A stretch of 64,000 nt of DNA, from positions 406,574,503 to 406,638,502 of the forward strand of contig NC_073302.1 in NCBI RefSeq assembly GCF_027595985.1. The letters run 5' to 3'. The translations under genes and the position numbers were made by a program. Positions 1 to 29,962 of the stretch are shown here, piece after piece; position 1 is the first letter of the stretch; each line of letters begins with the position of its first letter. The stretch comes from Sorex araneus (Eukaryota > Chordata > Mammalia > Eulipotyphla > Soricidae). Under the pieces are notes generated by a model, which saw only the letters and a list, made by a program, of their open reading frames with translations, was not told the origin of the DNA and did no database searches.

Positions 1-137
1 CTTGCACCCGAACTATCCATCATCCCCCTCCACATAAAGGAAATCCTGTTTCAGTCTTAATACTTATATATTAGTTATATATGCACCTCTAGCAAGAAAA
101 TTTATTCACTCATAAAATAATAAATATGTAAATTCTA

Positions 138-321
138 GGGGCTGGAGCGATAGCACAGCGGGTAGGGCATTTGCCTTGCATGCAGCCGACCTGGGTTTGA
201 TTCCCAGCATCCCATATGGTCCCCTGAGCACTGCCAGGAGTAATTCCTGAGTTCATGAGCCAGAAATAACCCCTGTGCATAGCCGGGTGTGACCCAAAAA
301 GCAAAAAAATAAATAAATAAA
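138..321 (+). mobile_element. Sor-type tRNA SINE, full length
   Basis: Typical member used here as the reference: GGGGCTGGAGCGATAGCACA head with A and B boxes, body through CCATATGGTCCCCTGAGCAC and GTGTGACCC, then AAAAAGCAAAA tail. Flanked by a duplication of ATGTAAATTCTA. Lies in COG5 intron 5, sense opposite to COG5. Confidence 0.93.
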
Positions 322-940
322 AATGTAAATTCTAAACATAATTATTATATAAACTGACAGAAATCTTTTACACATTAAAAGTACTGCATAAATACAATTT
401 TTTAAAATCATTAATATCTGACTAAGTGGTAAAAATAAATATGACTCTTAAAACAGAGGGCCCAGAGGAATAACACCATGACTAAAGCAACAGCCTTACA
501 AGTATCTGGCCATAAGATCAAATCCCCAGAGCCCCACATGTCCCCAGCATGAGCTGGGAGCTCTGCTATGTAAGCCTGGCAACTCTGCTTGTTCATTATG
601 ATCACTGAGGTCTGCTCTATGTAGATACAGTGCTCAAAGTGCTTACAAGTTTGAGTTGTGGTGTCTGCTGAGGTTCAGTCTCTGGAAGACTATTAGTTCT
701 GGATAACTGTGCTAATGTCAATATTCCTATGCTTGTACTGGTGAAGGGACTAGTGCTGAAACATTATATGCCTGAAACTCAATCATGGATATCCTTGTAA
801 TTTTATGGTGACTAAATTTTTTTAATTCCTACATTCTCAGATACATAAATGCTTTCCAGATTAATAATGCAAAAGTTAATTTCCATCCTATATTCAAAGG
901 ACCAGAATATTTTATAACACTCCATTTTATTATGAAGTGT
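322..940. other. Intron 5 of COG5, mostly unique
   Basis: No gene. Bases 440-560 look like a very decayed SINE in the plus direction (AACACCATGACTAAAGCAAC...). Bases 725-830 (ACTGGTGAAGGGACTAGTGC, CCTGAAACTCAATCATGGAT) match the 3' end of L1-type elements found elsewhere in the window. Confidence 0.45.
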
Positions 941-1180
941 ATCACTGTATCACTGTCATCCCATTGCTCATCGATTTGCTCGAGTGGGCACCAGTATTGT
1001 CTCTATAGTGAGACTTGTTACTGTTTTTGGCATATCAAAAACAACACGGGTAGCCTGCCAGGCTCTGCCATGCGGGCAAGATACTCTCAGTAGCTTGTCG
1101 GGCTCTCCAAGAGGGACCGAAGAATCAAACCTGGGTTGGCCACGTGCAAAGCAAATGCCCTATGCACTGTGCTGAACAAG
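941..1180 (-). mobile_element. Second-type shrew SINE (CACTGT-tailed)
   Basis: On the minus strand it starts with the usual tRNA-like head and B box, then an unrelated body (CTCAGTAGCTTG.., TAACAAGTCTCAC, CGAGCAAATCGATGAGCAA complement) and ends not in poly(A) but in repeats of GATACAGT. A separate family from the Sor-type element. Confidence 0.85.
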
Positions 1181-1200
1181 CCTATAAAAATGTATGTGTA

Positions 1201-1375
1201 GGGCTGGAGCAATAGCACAGCAGGTAGGGCATCTGCCTTGCATGCAGCCAACCCAGGTTCAATTCCCAGCATTCCATGTGGTCCCCTGAGCACCACCAGG
1301 AGTAATTCCTGAGTGTACAGCCAGGAGTAACCCCTGTGCATCGCCAGGTGTGACCCCAAAAGCAAAAAAAAAAAA
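1201..1375 (+). mobile_element. Sor-type SINE
   Basis: Full length with a 12-A tail; sits 20 bp after the preceding minus-strand element, giving a tail-out inverted pair. Confidence 0.92.
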
Positions 1376-1716
1376 GTATGTCTATTTTTCTTAGTTAGAA
1401 ATTCCACTTTCACATGTTAATCTACTCTTTCGGTAAAAAAGCTTAGTACCATCTTATTAAGTTTAGTACCATGACTTTGAAACTCAAATGTGAACATTAT
1501 ACCCCAAAAAAATATTCTAACAAACAGTATTTAAACTTCAACTATAGGAGGTGATGTTTTAGCATATATTTTACCATAAAGTAAAATATTATCTCCCTAG
1601 AAAGACTTACAATGCTCTGAGCCCTGGTGGTGCCCACGCCCTTTTCAGAAAATTAACTTGGGAAAGTGCTAATGCACAGTCTGGTTTACCATATTTCAGT
1701 TCATTAAGACCTAAAT

Positions 1717-1891
1717 GGGATCAGAGAGACAATACAGGGGTTAAGAAAGGCACTTGCCTTATGCATGGCCAACCCAGGTTCAATCCCAGCACAATATATA
1801 TGGTCCAAGTACCATCAAGGGGTCACTACAAAGGACAGAGCCAGGAGAACTGCCTGGCATGGGCACAACACCATTTGAAAAAAAAAAAAAA
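1717..1891 (+). mobile_element. Old SINE of the same superfamily
   Basis: Diverged head (CAGAGAGACAATACAGGGGT) and B box (AGGTTCAATCCCAGCAC), A13 tail. Confidence 0.75.
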
Positions 1892-2514
1892 CTTTGATAT
1901 ATTGCAACATAAGACACGAAATCGGGGAACAACAACAGCCTATAAGAAGTCTTACAAAGTCTGGCACCAGTGTCAATGATACTGTTGCACAGAATTGCCC
2001 TTATTTATAACTGAATCTCTTTATAAACATGTGCTCAGAACAAAGAGGAGTATATGCAGTGTCCATAAGCAGTAGCCTTGGAACAAGAGAAGCAAAAGTA
2101 AGAGTAAACAAGTAACCTAAAAGCAAAATCAGATCAGTTCATAGCAATAGCAAGAAAAAGCATCAGATAGATATGAAGGTCTACATCTTTATATCTGAGT
2201 TAAAAAGAAAGGGAGAGTATGAGGTGGCTGCTGTAATTCAAGCAATGTTTCACTGTTCCATAACATCTTTTTAGCTGTTGGCATCATTCCCTATGTATAT
2301 GCTTTAAATGGCTATAACCTGAAAATATCTCCTCCATCATTTGAAAAACACTAAGATACTCAAACTCTTCCCACATGCTCTATATCTCAAATTGTTGTAC
2401 AAGAACACTGAAAGAAAACTAAATACAATTCACATACTGTTCAGCTACATGCTATATTCTGTGTATATGCATATAAGACAACTGAACATAGACAAAAAAT
2501 AATCAATTAATTTG

Positions 2515-2670
2515 TTTTGTTTTGGGGTCATACCTGCTGTGCTCAGGGCTCACTCGTGACTTTGCACTTAGAGATCACACTGATGATGCTAGTGTGGACC
2601 ATATGTGGTACCAGAAATCAAATCAGATACAAGGTAAGCAACTTAACCCCTATGCTATTCTCTGGCTCCT
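2515..2670 (-). mobile_element. Old tRNA SINE
   Basis: TTTTGGGGTCATACC start, body AGGGCTCACTCGTGACT, ends in a decayed head (ATGCTATTCTCTGGCTCC). Confidence 0.75.
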
Positions 2671-3000
2671 GACTGATTTCTTAAACATTCAATACATTTA
2701 AGTGCCTGGTACATGACAAGACACTATGCAAAGGCCAGAGAATCGATTATCAATGTTATTATAGTCCACAAGGAGCTTATGAGGAAAGAAAAGGTTAGGT
2801 AGAGATACCTTAAGGCAAATATTTACACGGTATAAAAGAAGCAAATAAAACACGAACAAGGATCAGCCTACTCTGACAGAAAGGACAGAAAACTCCATAA
2901 TAGAGCTGATATGAACGCATGTAATGACTTCCCCACTTACTATTACAATATGAAACTCTAGTACTCAAAAGGGTGGCAGTGGACTAATTCAGACTTCAAA
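2671..3000 (+). other. COG5 intron, ancient repeat remnant
   Basis: Bases 2685-2800 (AAGTGCCTGGTACATGACAA, CAAGGAGCTTATGAGG) resemble an ancient mammalian repeat whose family I cannot name with certainty. The rest is unique. Confidence 0.35.
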
Positions 3001-3004
3001 ACCA

Positions 3005-3260
3005 ACTGTGAAAAATTGAGACACCAGAGATAAACCTTCATATATAAAGGCAGTTAGTTATTAATGACAAAGTGCATTAAACAGAAGGGAAAGCTTTTCA
3101 ACAAATAGTGCTAGGAAAACTGGATCACCACATGCAAAAAACTGAAATCAGACTCCTAATTCACACCATATAATAAAAGTTTGGCTGGATCCCTTTTAAG
3201 GTGTCTTTCTTAAGATTGACCAAAATGTTTAGAACTGGACTCTGGCATGACTAACACTCT
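3005..3260 (+). mobile_element. L1 fragment (end of ORF2 region)
   Basis: CAACAAATAGTGCTAGGAAA followed by CTGGATCACCACATGCAAAA and CACACCATATAATAAAAGTT match the conserved 3' part of mammalian L1 ORF2. Reading frame broken. Confidence 0.75.
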
Positions 3261-3658
3261 ATAAACCAACAAATAAAACATCAGTTTAATGGTATTCCCA
3301 AAAGTCAAATTGTTAGATAAATTGGAAGAACGAAAAGATCCAAATAAAATTTCTGGAGATGAAAACTAAAATGGGCTAAAATGAAAAATATACTGAATTA
3401 GACAAGTTTCAAATTAGACATTACATACAGAAGAAAGGATTCATGAAACTGGAGACAAAGCAATAGAAAAAAACTGGGGATAGCAAAAGTGTCCAATGAC
3501 CTTAAATACCTAATACACCTAATATAACATAGAATACCTAATATGTTTATAATTATAGTCTGAAAAACAATGAAGAACAAAAAAATATTTTATGAAATAC
3601 AGGCCATAAATTTCCTATATTTGGTGAAAAATTTAAACCTGGAAGTTTATTAAATAGC

Positions 3659-3770
3659 AAACATACACACGTGTGTGTGCATGCACATGTGTGTGCACGT
3701 GTGCACAGGCATATACACAAATATGTGTCTGTGTACACACATACAATATACACAAACACACACAAAAGTA
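3659..3770. repeat. Alternating purine-pyrimidine (AC/GT) tract
   Basis: About 100 bp of imperfect ACACGTGTGTGTGCATGCAC-type sequence with several small palindromes. Confidence 0.85.
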
Positions 3771-4004
3771 CCCTTGGCACACCATAATCTAATTGCTCAA
3801 AATCCTATATGTAAAGTGGTCTAATATCACTAGAAAATATACTGAGAAATTAAAATGTTCACTGTACAACCCAGAGCAAAGCAGTAAAATTTTTAAGATG
3901 AGAAGGACTAATCATGAGGCTCAGTAGTGAGCATCTGTATGCGTCCCCCTCCCCAAAAAGCTCTATCAAATAAACCAACAGAGGAACAAAAATATTCAAC
4001 CCTG

Positions 4005-4205
4005 AAAGACCTCACTCATATAAAGAATCAAAACAAGGGAATAGATAATATCCAATGAAAACAAATCCTTACACTTTGAGGACAGACTTGTTATCAAGAA
4101 AGAGTGTGTGGGTGGAGGGAAAGGGGTCTATCAACACCAGCAGGAAGACACTGGCACTTTGGTGGCAGGTGTGGTGCTGTAATATTCACATTCTCATAAC
4201 CAAAG
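4005..4205 (+). mobile_element. L1 3' end fragment
   Basis: CCTCACTCATATAAAGAATC (end of L1) then GGAGGGAAAGGGGTCTATCA and GGTGTGGTGCTGTAATATTC, the 3' UTR style seen in other L1 tails here. Confidence 0.6.
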
Positions 4206-4390
4206 AAAAAAAAGAGAAAAACTGAATTGGAGAAGATAGCACAGGGTTTGGGCCTGCCTACACATGGGACCAATGCACTTGGATCACAACCACTGCCTAT
4301 GGTTCTCCAGGCACAATCAGGAGTGACCCCTGAATACATCCAGGTGTAGCCTAAGAAAACCCAAAAGAAAACAAGAAAAAAAAAAAGTAA
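4206..4390 (+). mobile_element. Old tRNA SINE
   Basis: GGAGAAGATAGCACAGGG head, CAGGAGTGACCCCTGAAT body, A-rich tail. Confidence 0.7.
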
Positions 4391-5680
4391 AAGTAACAGA
4401 ATAGGAAACTTTCAATGTTTCCATTTATAAAACAATGTATTACAGCCGAGAATGTAAAAATGCATGAAAAGCACTACACTGCTAACAATCACTAAAAAGA
4501 TCTTTATCACAAAATACTATAATCATTCATCTAGCTCTGCTATTCCACTATCAGCTATTCAACAGAAGATGCCTCCAGCACCAGAACCTTTTATCTGTGT
4601 CTAGAAGCGACTAAGATTCGACAAGGTTAAGAACTAAGAAATACACCGTGATTATAAGTGATTGGCAAAAATCTAGTTTACAACAGATATACAGTAAACT
4701 GTGTTATTAAAGGTAAGCAGTACAGAAATAGTTGTAAATAAAATGACTGCATGTAAGTTTCAGCACAAGAGTATAGACAGAACAATGAGAATTAAGAAAA
4801 CAAATGGGGAAGGGATAGAGGACTGGTGGAAAAAATGGAAAAGATGACCAAGAGGAAAGGAAGGTGCTATTAATAAATGACATATACAAGGGGGAAAAGA
4901 CAAGTTGGTATCAGGTCACAAGATTGTAGTAACAAAACAATAAGGAGAATGAAGGGAATAAATAAAAGTGAAACAGAGGACCATGGAGAGAGCTGAATGG
5001 GCTTAAGTGCCTGCATGACATGAGCTCCCCACCCCAACATGGTCAGATATGGTCCTAGTGACCCCAGGAGGCACTGCAGCCTTGGTCCAGGCACTGAACT
5101 GCCAGGTCCCCATATCCAGGTCAATGGCTGCCTTGGGTGGCCACACACACTCCCACACACTACTTGGAAAGCCAAATCTATTTTTGGTACTGGAGATCAA
5201 ACCCAAGGTGTCACACAGGTAAACATCACCCCAAATTGTCTATGCCTTTGTAAAATGCAGTGCAAACGTGACTTCCCAGTAAAATAATCCAAAAATGAGG
5301 AAAAGCTGTGTATATATAACACAATTCATAGCAGAAGTACCTAAGCTTATGGAAAGTCTGGGCCAACCCATATATCTAACATAGTCAATTCATTTTTGAT
5401 CATTACAAAATCTTATACTTCAATATAAAATTTTATGTTTCATGTTTCTTTTTAAAACTAGAAAAATCACAACCTCTAGTCAAAAACTGAATTTTCTAGA
5501 TAACACATAAGCTTTACAACTAATAAAGATTTACTTATAGAACAAGTTACATTTGATCACAGTAGACTGTGAGCATACAATAAATATTAGGTTTCCTCCT
5601 GTTCTCTATTGAAAATTAATTTTGAATTATCCAAAGTTAGTAAGTGATCATACATTGCAAAAAAAAAAAAACAATTCACT
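4391..5680. other. COG5 intron without gene
   Basis: 4985-5240 may be a very old SINE (GAGAGCTGAATGGGCTTAAG; GAGATCAAACCCAAGG on the same strand). The remainder is AT-rich unique sequence. Confidence 0.4.
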
Positions 5681-5681
5681 T

Positions 5682-5862
5682 GGGGTCAAAGCGATAGTAC
5701 AGCGGGTAGGGCATTTGCTTTGTATACAGCTGACCCGGGTTGGACCCCGGCCATTCCATATGGTACCCCAAACAATGCCAGGAGTAATTCCTGAGTGCTG
5801 AACCACAAGTAATCCCTGTGCATTACCTGTTTTGACCCAAAAAGCCAAAAAAAAATTTTTTT
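5682..5862 (+). mobile_element. Sor-type SINE
   Basis: Full length, moderately diverged (GTAGGGCATTTGCTTTG); short duplication TTCACTT at both ends. Confidence 0.9.
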
Positions 5863-5984
5863 TCACTTGACTAGTTTAGATTTCTATTACTTAACAAGGT
5901 ATTTTAAAACTCTGTTAACTTTTCTATTTCATATTTCCTTATATGTCCTCAGGAATCATACTCTTGAAATCTGTCCACGTTTGA

Positions 5985-6713
5985 AAATAAATAATGAGAG
6001 CCTCTCCGCAGCTGCACAAGCGTGAATCCAGACCCAGCAAAACCTCTTTCGGCATGGGCAACTCCTCGCAGAATGTCTCCAGCCTGAGAACTAAGCCTCG
6101 GCCCCGTGCCCTCCCAGGAGGGGAAAGGTATTTCTCTCTCTCGCCTCTTTCTCTCCGGGGATGAAGGGCGCGGTGGCCGCCATATTAAGACGACCACAGA
6201 TTGGGTTTTCAAGCCTGCAATTATCTAATATCTGGAAGAAATCTCCCTGGACTTCTTGTTAAAGTACAGAAATTCAAAACCGCGCGGCCGCAGTAGAAGA
6301 AGACCTTATTTGTCTTCACAGTAGGTCTGAATCTAGTGGGGTACTCCTAACAACAATAGTGAGGTTTGTGTTGAAATATTGAATGTAACCTAAGTAAACA
6401 GAATGTAAAATGAAACGTATCAGTTACAAGGTAGGGGATGAGGGGGCGGGATGGGAGGTGTACTGTGTGGGGTTTTTTTTTTTGGTGGTGGTATATGGGC
6501 ACTGGTGAAGTGATGGTTGTTTCAGCATTCTATAACTGAGACCTAAGCCTGAAAGCATTGTAATCTTCCACACGGTGATTTAATGAAATAAAATTAAAAA
6601 TAAATAAATAAATAAATAAAATAAAATAAAAAAATAAAAATAAAAACATCCGCTCAAAATAAATAAATAAATAAATAAATAATGAAGCGTAAAGAAATAA
6701 ATAATGAGAACCT
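5985..6713 (+). mobile_element. Composite non-autonomous retroposon at the COG5 exon 5 splice donor
   Basis: Element body 6004-6694 between 19-bp target-site duplications (5985-6003 and 6695-6713, one mismatch, core AAATAAATAATGAGA). A CpG-rich 5' module (with GGCCGCCATATTAAGACG) leads into AACAACAATAGTGAGGTTTG and AAATATTGAATGTAACC, then a G-rich stretch, an L1-like 3' end (GGGCACTGGTGAAGTGATGG; GGTGATTTAATGAAATAAAA), and an A-rich (AAAT)n tail. No coding capacity. Related to 14593-15839 but with a single 5' module. TSDs and tail point to L1 machinery. Confidence 0.85.
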
Positions 6714-6715
6714 AC

Positions 6716-23667
<16,952 letters not shown>

Positions 23668-24091
23668 GGTGGCAGGTGCCGGCGAGGATGGCGTCAGCCG
23701 CGGCTCCGCCCCGCCCCCCGCGATGACGTCTAATCCCGGCGCCGCCCGCTCCGCCCTTAGTCGCAGCTCCCGGCCCGCCCCCCGAGTGTCGGTTCCGCCG
23801 CCGCCGCCGCCGTCGTCGCCGCTCGGCCGAGCACGTCTGCAACTGCGTGGTTTCCGGCGTTGGCGGCCTTCGAAGGCGCGCTAGGAAAGCCGAGGCCTTT
23901 TGGGGCCAGCGTTTTCCGTCGTCTTCGCGGCCTTGGACTCGTGCGCCCCCCGCGCCTCCCCGGCCGAAGAGAAGGTGGACGCGTGAGGGAGCCGCCGCGA
24001 TTAACTTTAAAGCAAGTATTTGAACCCGACAAGCGGGGCCTCTGGGCGGAGGCCGTAATGGAGAGCGAGCAGAGGTTTCTGGGAGCTTCCT

Positions 24092-24120
24092 CACACACAC
24101 ACACACACACACACACCAGC

Positions 24121-24149
<29 letters not shown>
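24092..24149. repeat. (CA)n in the COG5/DUS4L CpG island
   Basis: Two CA runs broken by CCAGC. Confidence 0.95.
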
Positions 24150-24151
<2 letters not shown>

Positions 24152-24350
24152 TTCGCCATCGCGGGGGGGGAAAGGCTGGCGGGAAACGCTGGGGAAGGAA
24201 AGTTGCTGGGGCCCGCGGGGACAATGAGGAGAGCTAGAGAGCCGGGGAAGGGAGACGGAGCAGGAAGCGACGAGCGGGGGGAGCCCTGCCGGCCGCGGGA
24301 CGTGACCTTACGCTTTTTTTTTTTTTTTTGCCGTTTCTTCGCGTTTTCAG

Positions 24351-25305
24351 CCACGTGCTATGTGTGGCGACCCCCCTCCCCCCTTCCTCCCCCCCTTTTT
24401 TTTTCTTTCTTTCCTTCTTAAAAGCCGATGGATTTTCCATATTTCAACGTTGCAGCATTAAAACTGTAAAAAAAAAAAAATCATCAGGTTACGCCTCATT
24501 GTATAGTCGGCCGAGAAACCTGCCTGATTCACAAGAGATTTCTCCCGAGATTAAAACACATAAAAATTTACAGGCCAGCCACACAGAGGCAAGAATTTTT
24601 TTTTTTTCAATTTTTTTCTTCGCCAAAAGGAAAACTGATATCGTTGGGGGTTTTCTTTTTTTTTTTTTTTTTCTTTTCCCCGCTTCCCCCCCGTTATGTA
24701 CCGTAGCTGGGTACGCAGGAAACCAGTTTTTCCCAGTTTCGGAGCTACGTGGTTCCTTTCATTCTGCCTAACTGTATTTCAAGACGGCGCCATAATAAAT
24801 GCCTCTGGTAAATACTGTACTTTGTTTTCATGTATAAAGAAAAGTACTTTCTTTATAAAGCTAAACACATTTAATAGTCATAGCAACTCACGCGACCAAG
24901 TTTCCTGGTTCTCTTCATTGTGCTTTCTCTTTGTCTCAGCTCTTTCCCTAGTATTGTTTGCCCTCAATCATGGAGTAAATAGGATTGATCTGAGTGGAGA
25001 TCGCCCAAATCGGAATAGGCCCTGTGTTCAGACTCTTTTTAAGTTTCATTAGCTGTAGCCATAATAAACTTTCATTTTCGGTTTTTAATTCTTATTTTTG
25101 CGATGGAAGATTTTAGAAAAATTGCAGTGTGACGCTTCTTTCGGTGAAGCTGTGAGACTGCTAGACTCACCAGCGTGAGTTTACCAGAGTCAGCCTTAAA
25201 TCCTATCCTTCCCTGAAGGAGCTAATAGGCAAGGTAGAAACCCAGCCAACAATTGCTTTGCAAACCAGGTGCTTTCAAGTGAATGGATTTATTTATTCCC
25301 CAGTC
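24351..25305. other. DUS4L intron 1, start
   Basis: Several homopolymer T and C runs (24310-24420, 24596-24690), otherwise unique. DUS4L exon 1 may end within the left part of the CpG island. No gene recognised. Confidence 0.45.
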
Positions 25306-25309
25306 TTTG

Positions 25310-25462
25310 CTACACATTGAAGTAACCTATCAGCTTTAAAAGCCACTGGAGTTTGTATCCTGTCCCGAGATGAAAATTGAATTATTCTGGAGTATGGTTT
25401 GGGCATTCCTGGTTCTTAAAAACTCCCCAGATCGTTCTAAGGTTGAGAACTGCTGATTTGTT
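25310..25462 (+). mobile_element. MER5-like hAT element
   Basis: AGCTTTAAAAGCCACTGGAG, GATGAAAATTGAATTATTCT, TTAAAAACTCCCCAGATCGT and GGTTGAGAACTGCTG follow MER5A-type order, including the 3' terminal repeat. Confidence 0.7.
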
Positions 25463-26146
25463 TCGTCAGCAAACTCATACCTGAGCAGGGCCTTCCCTAT
25501 GCAATGAACTGGACTGTTGAGAATAAGAGTGAAATTGTTCTTGCTCAAGTCATTAACCTAGTTAACTGCCTTTGTATACTTTTTAGATTATACCTTACCT
25601 AAGTAACTTTCCTGTGATGTTGAAGATGCTACCCTCCCATCCTAATATCCCTCCTCCCTCCCTCCCTCTCTTCCCCCTCTCTCTTATCATTCTTTAAGTT
25701 TATTTCTCCCTGCTCCAGAGTTCATCTATCTCCTTTGCAATTTCCACCCTCCACCCCACCACTTTTATTTAAATACTAGTGGTTTTAAGAATTTCTTGCA
25801 ACATGTGGTATCTTTAGTCCATGTTTTTAGGTTCCGTTTACTGCCTAAGGCTAAAGATTCTCAATTCAAATCTCCAGCTATTTCCTGAATATAAAGTCTA
25901 CATAAATAATTTTGAAGCATCACCACTTGTCAGACTCATGAGTGACTCAAGTTCAGTGTGCCCAAATGTATTTACTTGTTTATCTTTCCCTGTCAATACC
26001 TATTTATTGCTGCCTCTCTTTCTCTGTTTGTATTGGGAGTACCTTGTTTGGACCCAGTGGCTGTAGCCAAAACTGTGCACGTTAGCTAGAATTCTTACTA
26101 TGCTACATAACATGCACTGTCATCAAATGATTTTTATTTCCCAAAG
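25463..26146. other. DUS4L intron 1, unique
   Basis: (CCTC)n-type pyrimidine tract at 25630-25690. No gene. Confidence 0.5.
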
Positions 26147-26350
26147 ATCTCCCCAGTTTTTTGGTTTTTGTTTGCTTGTTTGTTTTTTTGGGTGTTTCTT
26201 TTTTTTTTTTTTCTTTTTTTTTTCTTTTTGGGTCACACCCAGCGATGTCCTCGGGGAACCATTTGGGATGCTGGGAATCGAACCCAGGTCGGCCAGGTGC
26301 AAGGCAAATGCCCTACCCGCTCTGTTATTGCTCCAGCCCCTCCCCAGTTT
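26147..26350 (-). mobile_element. Sor-type SINE with internal deletion and TSD
   Basis: The body lacks the central GGTTACTCCTGGCTCTGCAC segment (GCGATGTCCTCGGGGAACCA). CTCCCCAGTTT at both ends. Confidence 0.9.
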
Positions 26351-27335
26351 ATTCTACTAAATAACTCAGAGTCCAGGGCCTGACACTGGTACACAAGTCC
26401 TGGTCTATGATGGCTCCTAATTGATATTTTGCCAAAAACTCAATGCATTCTAGTAAACTCTAAGTCAAAAATAAGTAACTTTTCTACAAACTAGTCCCAT
26501 ACTATAACTAGTATATATTAAAAACATAGATTTTACACACCTATAGAAGTATATCATAAAACAAATTAACATGTAAGATTTACCCACAAAGGCGGGAAAA
26601 TGGTCTATTATCTAGATCATACAGTATAAAACCTGTAAATTATTAAACAAATGTATAGGCCCATTTACTATCTAGATTCCCTTGTCAGGAATCAAACAAT
26701 AATGAACCACAAGTAGTTTGTTTAAGACATTTTCATGCTTTTAGCTTATTCTGTCTTGTTTTCTGTGTTTGGACATACTGTTGTCTCCTAGTGTGCAGCT
26801 CAAAACTTTTCCACCTCCATTGTTGACTTCCCTTCCTTAGACAGTTACTTCCACAGTGCTTAAATTTGGGTCTAATTATTAGAGCAATTGTTTTGTGTGA
26901 GTGACTATATCTTATTCATTCTTAAATGAACCAATACAAGTCCGTGATTTTAAAAACTCAGAAAAAAAGACTTGTTACATTCTTTTTAAAAGTAGTTGTG
27001 ATTTTCCATGATAGGCATTGCTCAGCTCTACTGGGTAAATAAGATTTATCCGGAATTTAGAGAAGACTATATTAGAGTAATCAAGATGGGGGTTGTGACT
27101 ACAAAGACTATAAGGCAGTGAAGCTAAGTTCTAGTTGTAAAGGGACCCCTGGGTTGACAACAATTGTGTGAGGTAGGGAATGCCTGCAGATTTCTGGCTT
27201 GAGTAAGTAGAATAGGGGTTGATGGTACAGCATAACCAGGATATGAAATGTAGGACTTATGAAAAGGAAACTATCTTCTTCTTGTTTCTATTTTACCTGT
27301 GTAGGTGGCTTACATCTTTCTAGTCATGAATTTTC
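26351..27335. other. DUS4L intron 1, unique
   Basis: Nothing recognised before the HNRNPC retrocopy. Confidence 0.5.
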
Positions 27336-27352
27336 ATCTTAAAAAAGAAATA

Positions 27353-28680
<1,328 letters not shown>

Positions 28681-28730
28681 AAAAGAGAGAGATAAGCTAG
28701 TAACTTTGTCTAAATTTTTATTATCAGACC

Positions 28731-28860
28731 AGTGTTTCTCAAAGTGGGCATTACCACCCCTGAGGGGAACTGGATGATCCAGGGGGACAGTAGTAGCCTC
28801 GGGTTGCAATTGCGAGGTGCTTTCTGTTCTCAAAAAGAAGGTAGATTTCTGGAGGGGACC
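28731..28860 (+). mobile_element. hAT-type DNA transposon fragment
   Basis: Begins CCAGTGTTTCTCAAAGTGGG, the classical Charlie-like terminal repeat; the right end is unclear. Confidence 0.5.
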
Positions 28861-29094
28861 TGAATGTTTTTGTTGTTTTTGTTTCTCTGAGGGGGAGGGT
28901 GGTAGGCCAAATAAGTATGTGAACCTATGTATCTGATTGACTAGAGAGTAAAACTAGTTCATCTTACTCTGTTTGTACATTCTACTTAAGATTTAAATTA
29001 CTGGTTTATATTTATATTATATCAGTACTTTCTGGAGTGACCCAATAAAAAATAGCATGTTGAACAACTAGATCTTTCTAGTGTTGGCTCATTT

Positions 29095-29296
29095 TTTTGT
29101 CTTTTTTTTGTTTTGTTTTGTTTTTTATTTTGTTTTGTTTTCTGGCCACAGCCAGAGGTGCTCAGGCCTTATTCTGGGTCTGCACTCAGGGATCACTCCC
29201 GGTGGGGCTCAGGGGAACATATGGGGGGCCCAAGACGGAACCGGGTCACCTGTGTGCCAGGCAAGTGCCCTGCCCTCTGTACTATCTCCAGCCACT
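29095..29296 (-). mobile_element. tRNA SINE with (GTTTT)n tail
   Basis: Tail complement TTTTGTTTTGTTTTG, then CTGGCCACAGCCAGAGGTGC to CTGTACTATCTCCAGCC. Confidence 0.88.
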
Positions 29297-29452
29297 CACC
29301 TTTGCAAATTGTGCAATGAAGTGATAGCATTTTAAATGTAGCACTTACAGAACTACCAAATTTTATCAGTTGAACCTGTTGGCATAGATATACTATGCAA
29401 TTGTTACTACAGAATTTTTATTAGACAACACTTCTGTTGTGGTTTTTCTTTT

Positions 29453-29742
29453 TAATGTTTTGTTTTTGGGCCACACCCAGCTATGCTCAGGGCTTACTCC
29501 AGGCTCTGTACTCCGGGATCACTCCTGGCGGGACTCCTGGCGGGAACCATATGGGGTGCCGGGGATCAAACCTGGGTCTGCTGCTTGTAAGACAAGCACC
29601 CTACCCACTATACTACACCCGGTGGTGCTCAGGGCTTACTCCAGGCTCTGCACACAATCACTCCTGGCGGTGCTCGGGATCAAATCCAGGTCGGCCACGT
29701 GCAACACAAGTGCCTTACCCGCTGTACTATCTCCAGCTCTAA
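29453..29742 (-). mobile_element. Two fused tRNA SINEs
   Basis: A full copy 29453-29622 with a duplicated CTCCTGGCGGGA unit runs straight into a second 5'-type copy (29623-29742) that lacks its tail, so two heads are joined head-to-body in the same direction. Confidence 0.8.
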
Positions 29743-29774
29743 TGTGTTTTTTTTTTTATTTTCTTAACTTTGTT

Positions 29775-29962
29775 TTTTATTGGGGTGAGGGACGGGGGCG
29801 GGGGGAGGCATACCCAGCAGTGCTCAGGAGTCATTCCTGCCTCTACACTCAGAAATTTATTCATGGCTGTGCTCAGGGGACCTTGAGGGATGCCAGGAAT
29901 TGAACCTGGGTCAGCTGCATGCAAGGCAAGTGCCCTACCTACTGTACAATTGCTCTGGCCTC
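29775..29962 (-). mobile_element. tRNA SINE
   Basis: Starts after a G-rich GACGGGGGCGGGGGGAGG and ends CTGTACAATTGCTCTGGCC. Confidence 0.85.

Noticed and set aside
138-200. A and B boxes suggesting tRNA genes
   Set aside because: The boxes belong to SINE heads with SINE bodies and TSDs; no cloverleaf-forming tRNA gene was found.
5949-6212. 87-codon frame overlapping the CpG-rich block as a possible short gene
   Set aside because: It lies in the retroposon 5' module, crosses its TSD, and has no counterpart in frame in the 14.6-kb copy.
1-6700. Further COG5 exons (human exon starting VACDLLRR)
   Set aside because: No reverse-strand match with splice sites was seen; the next exon must lie left of the window.
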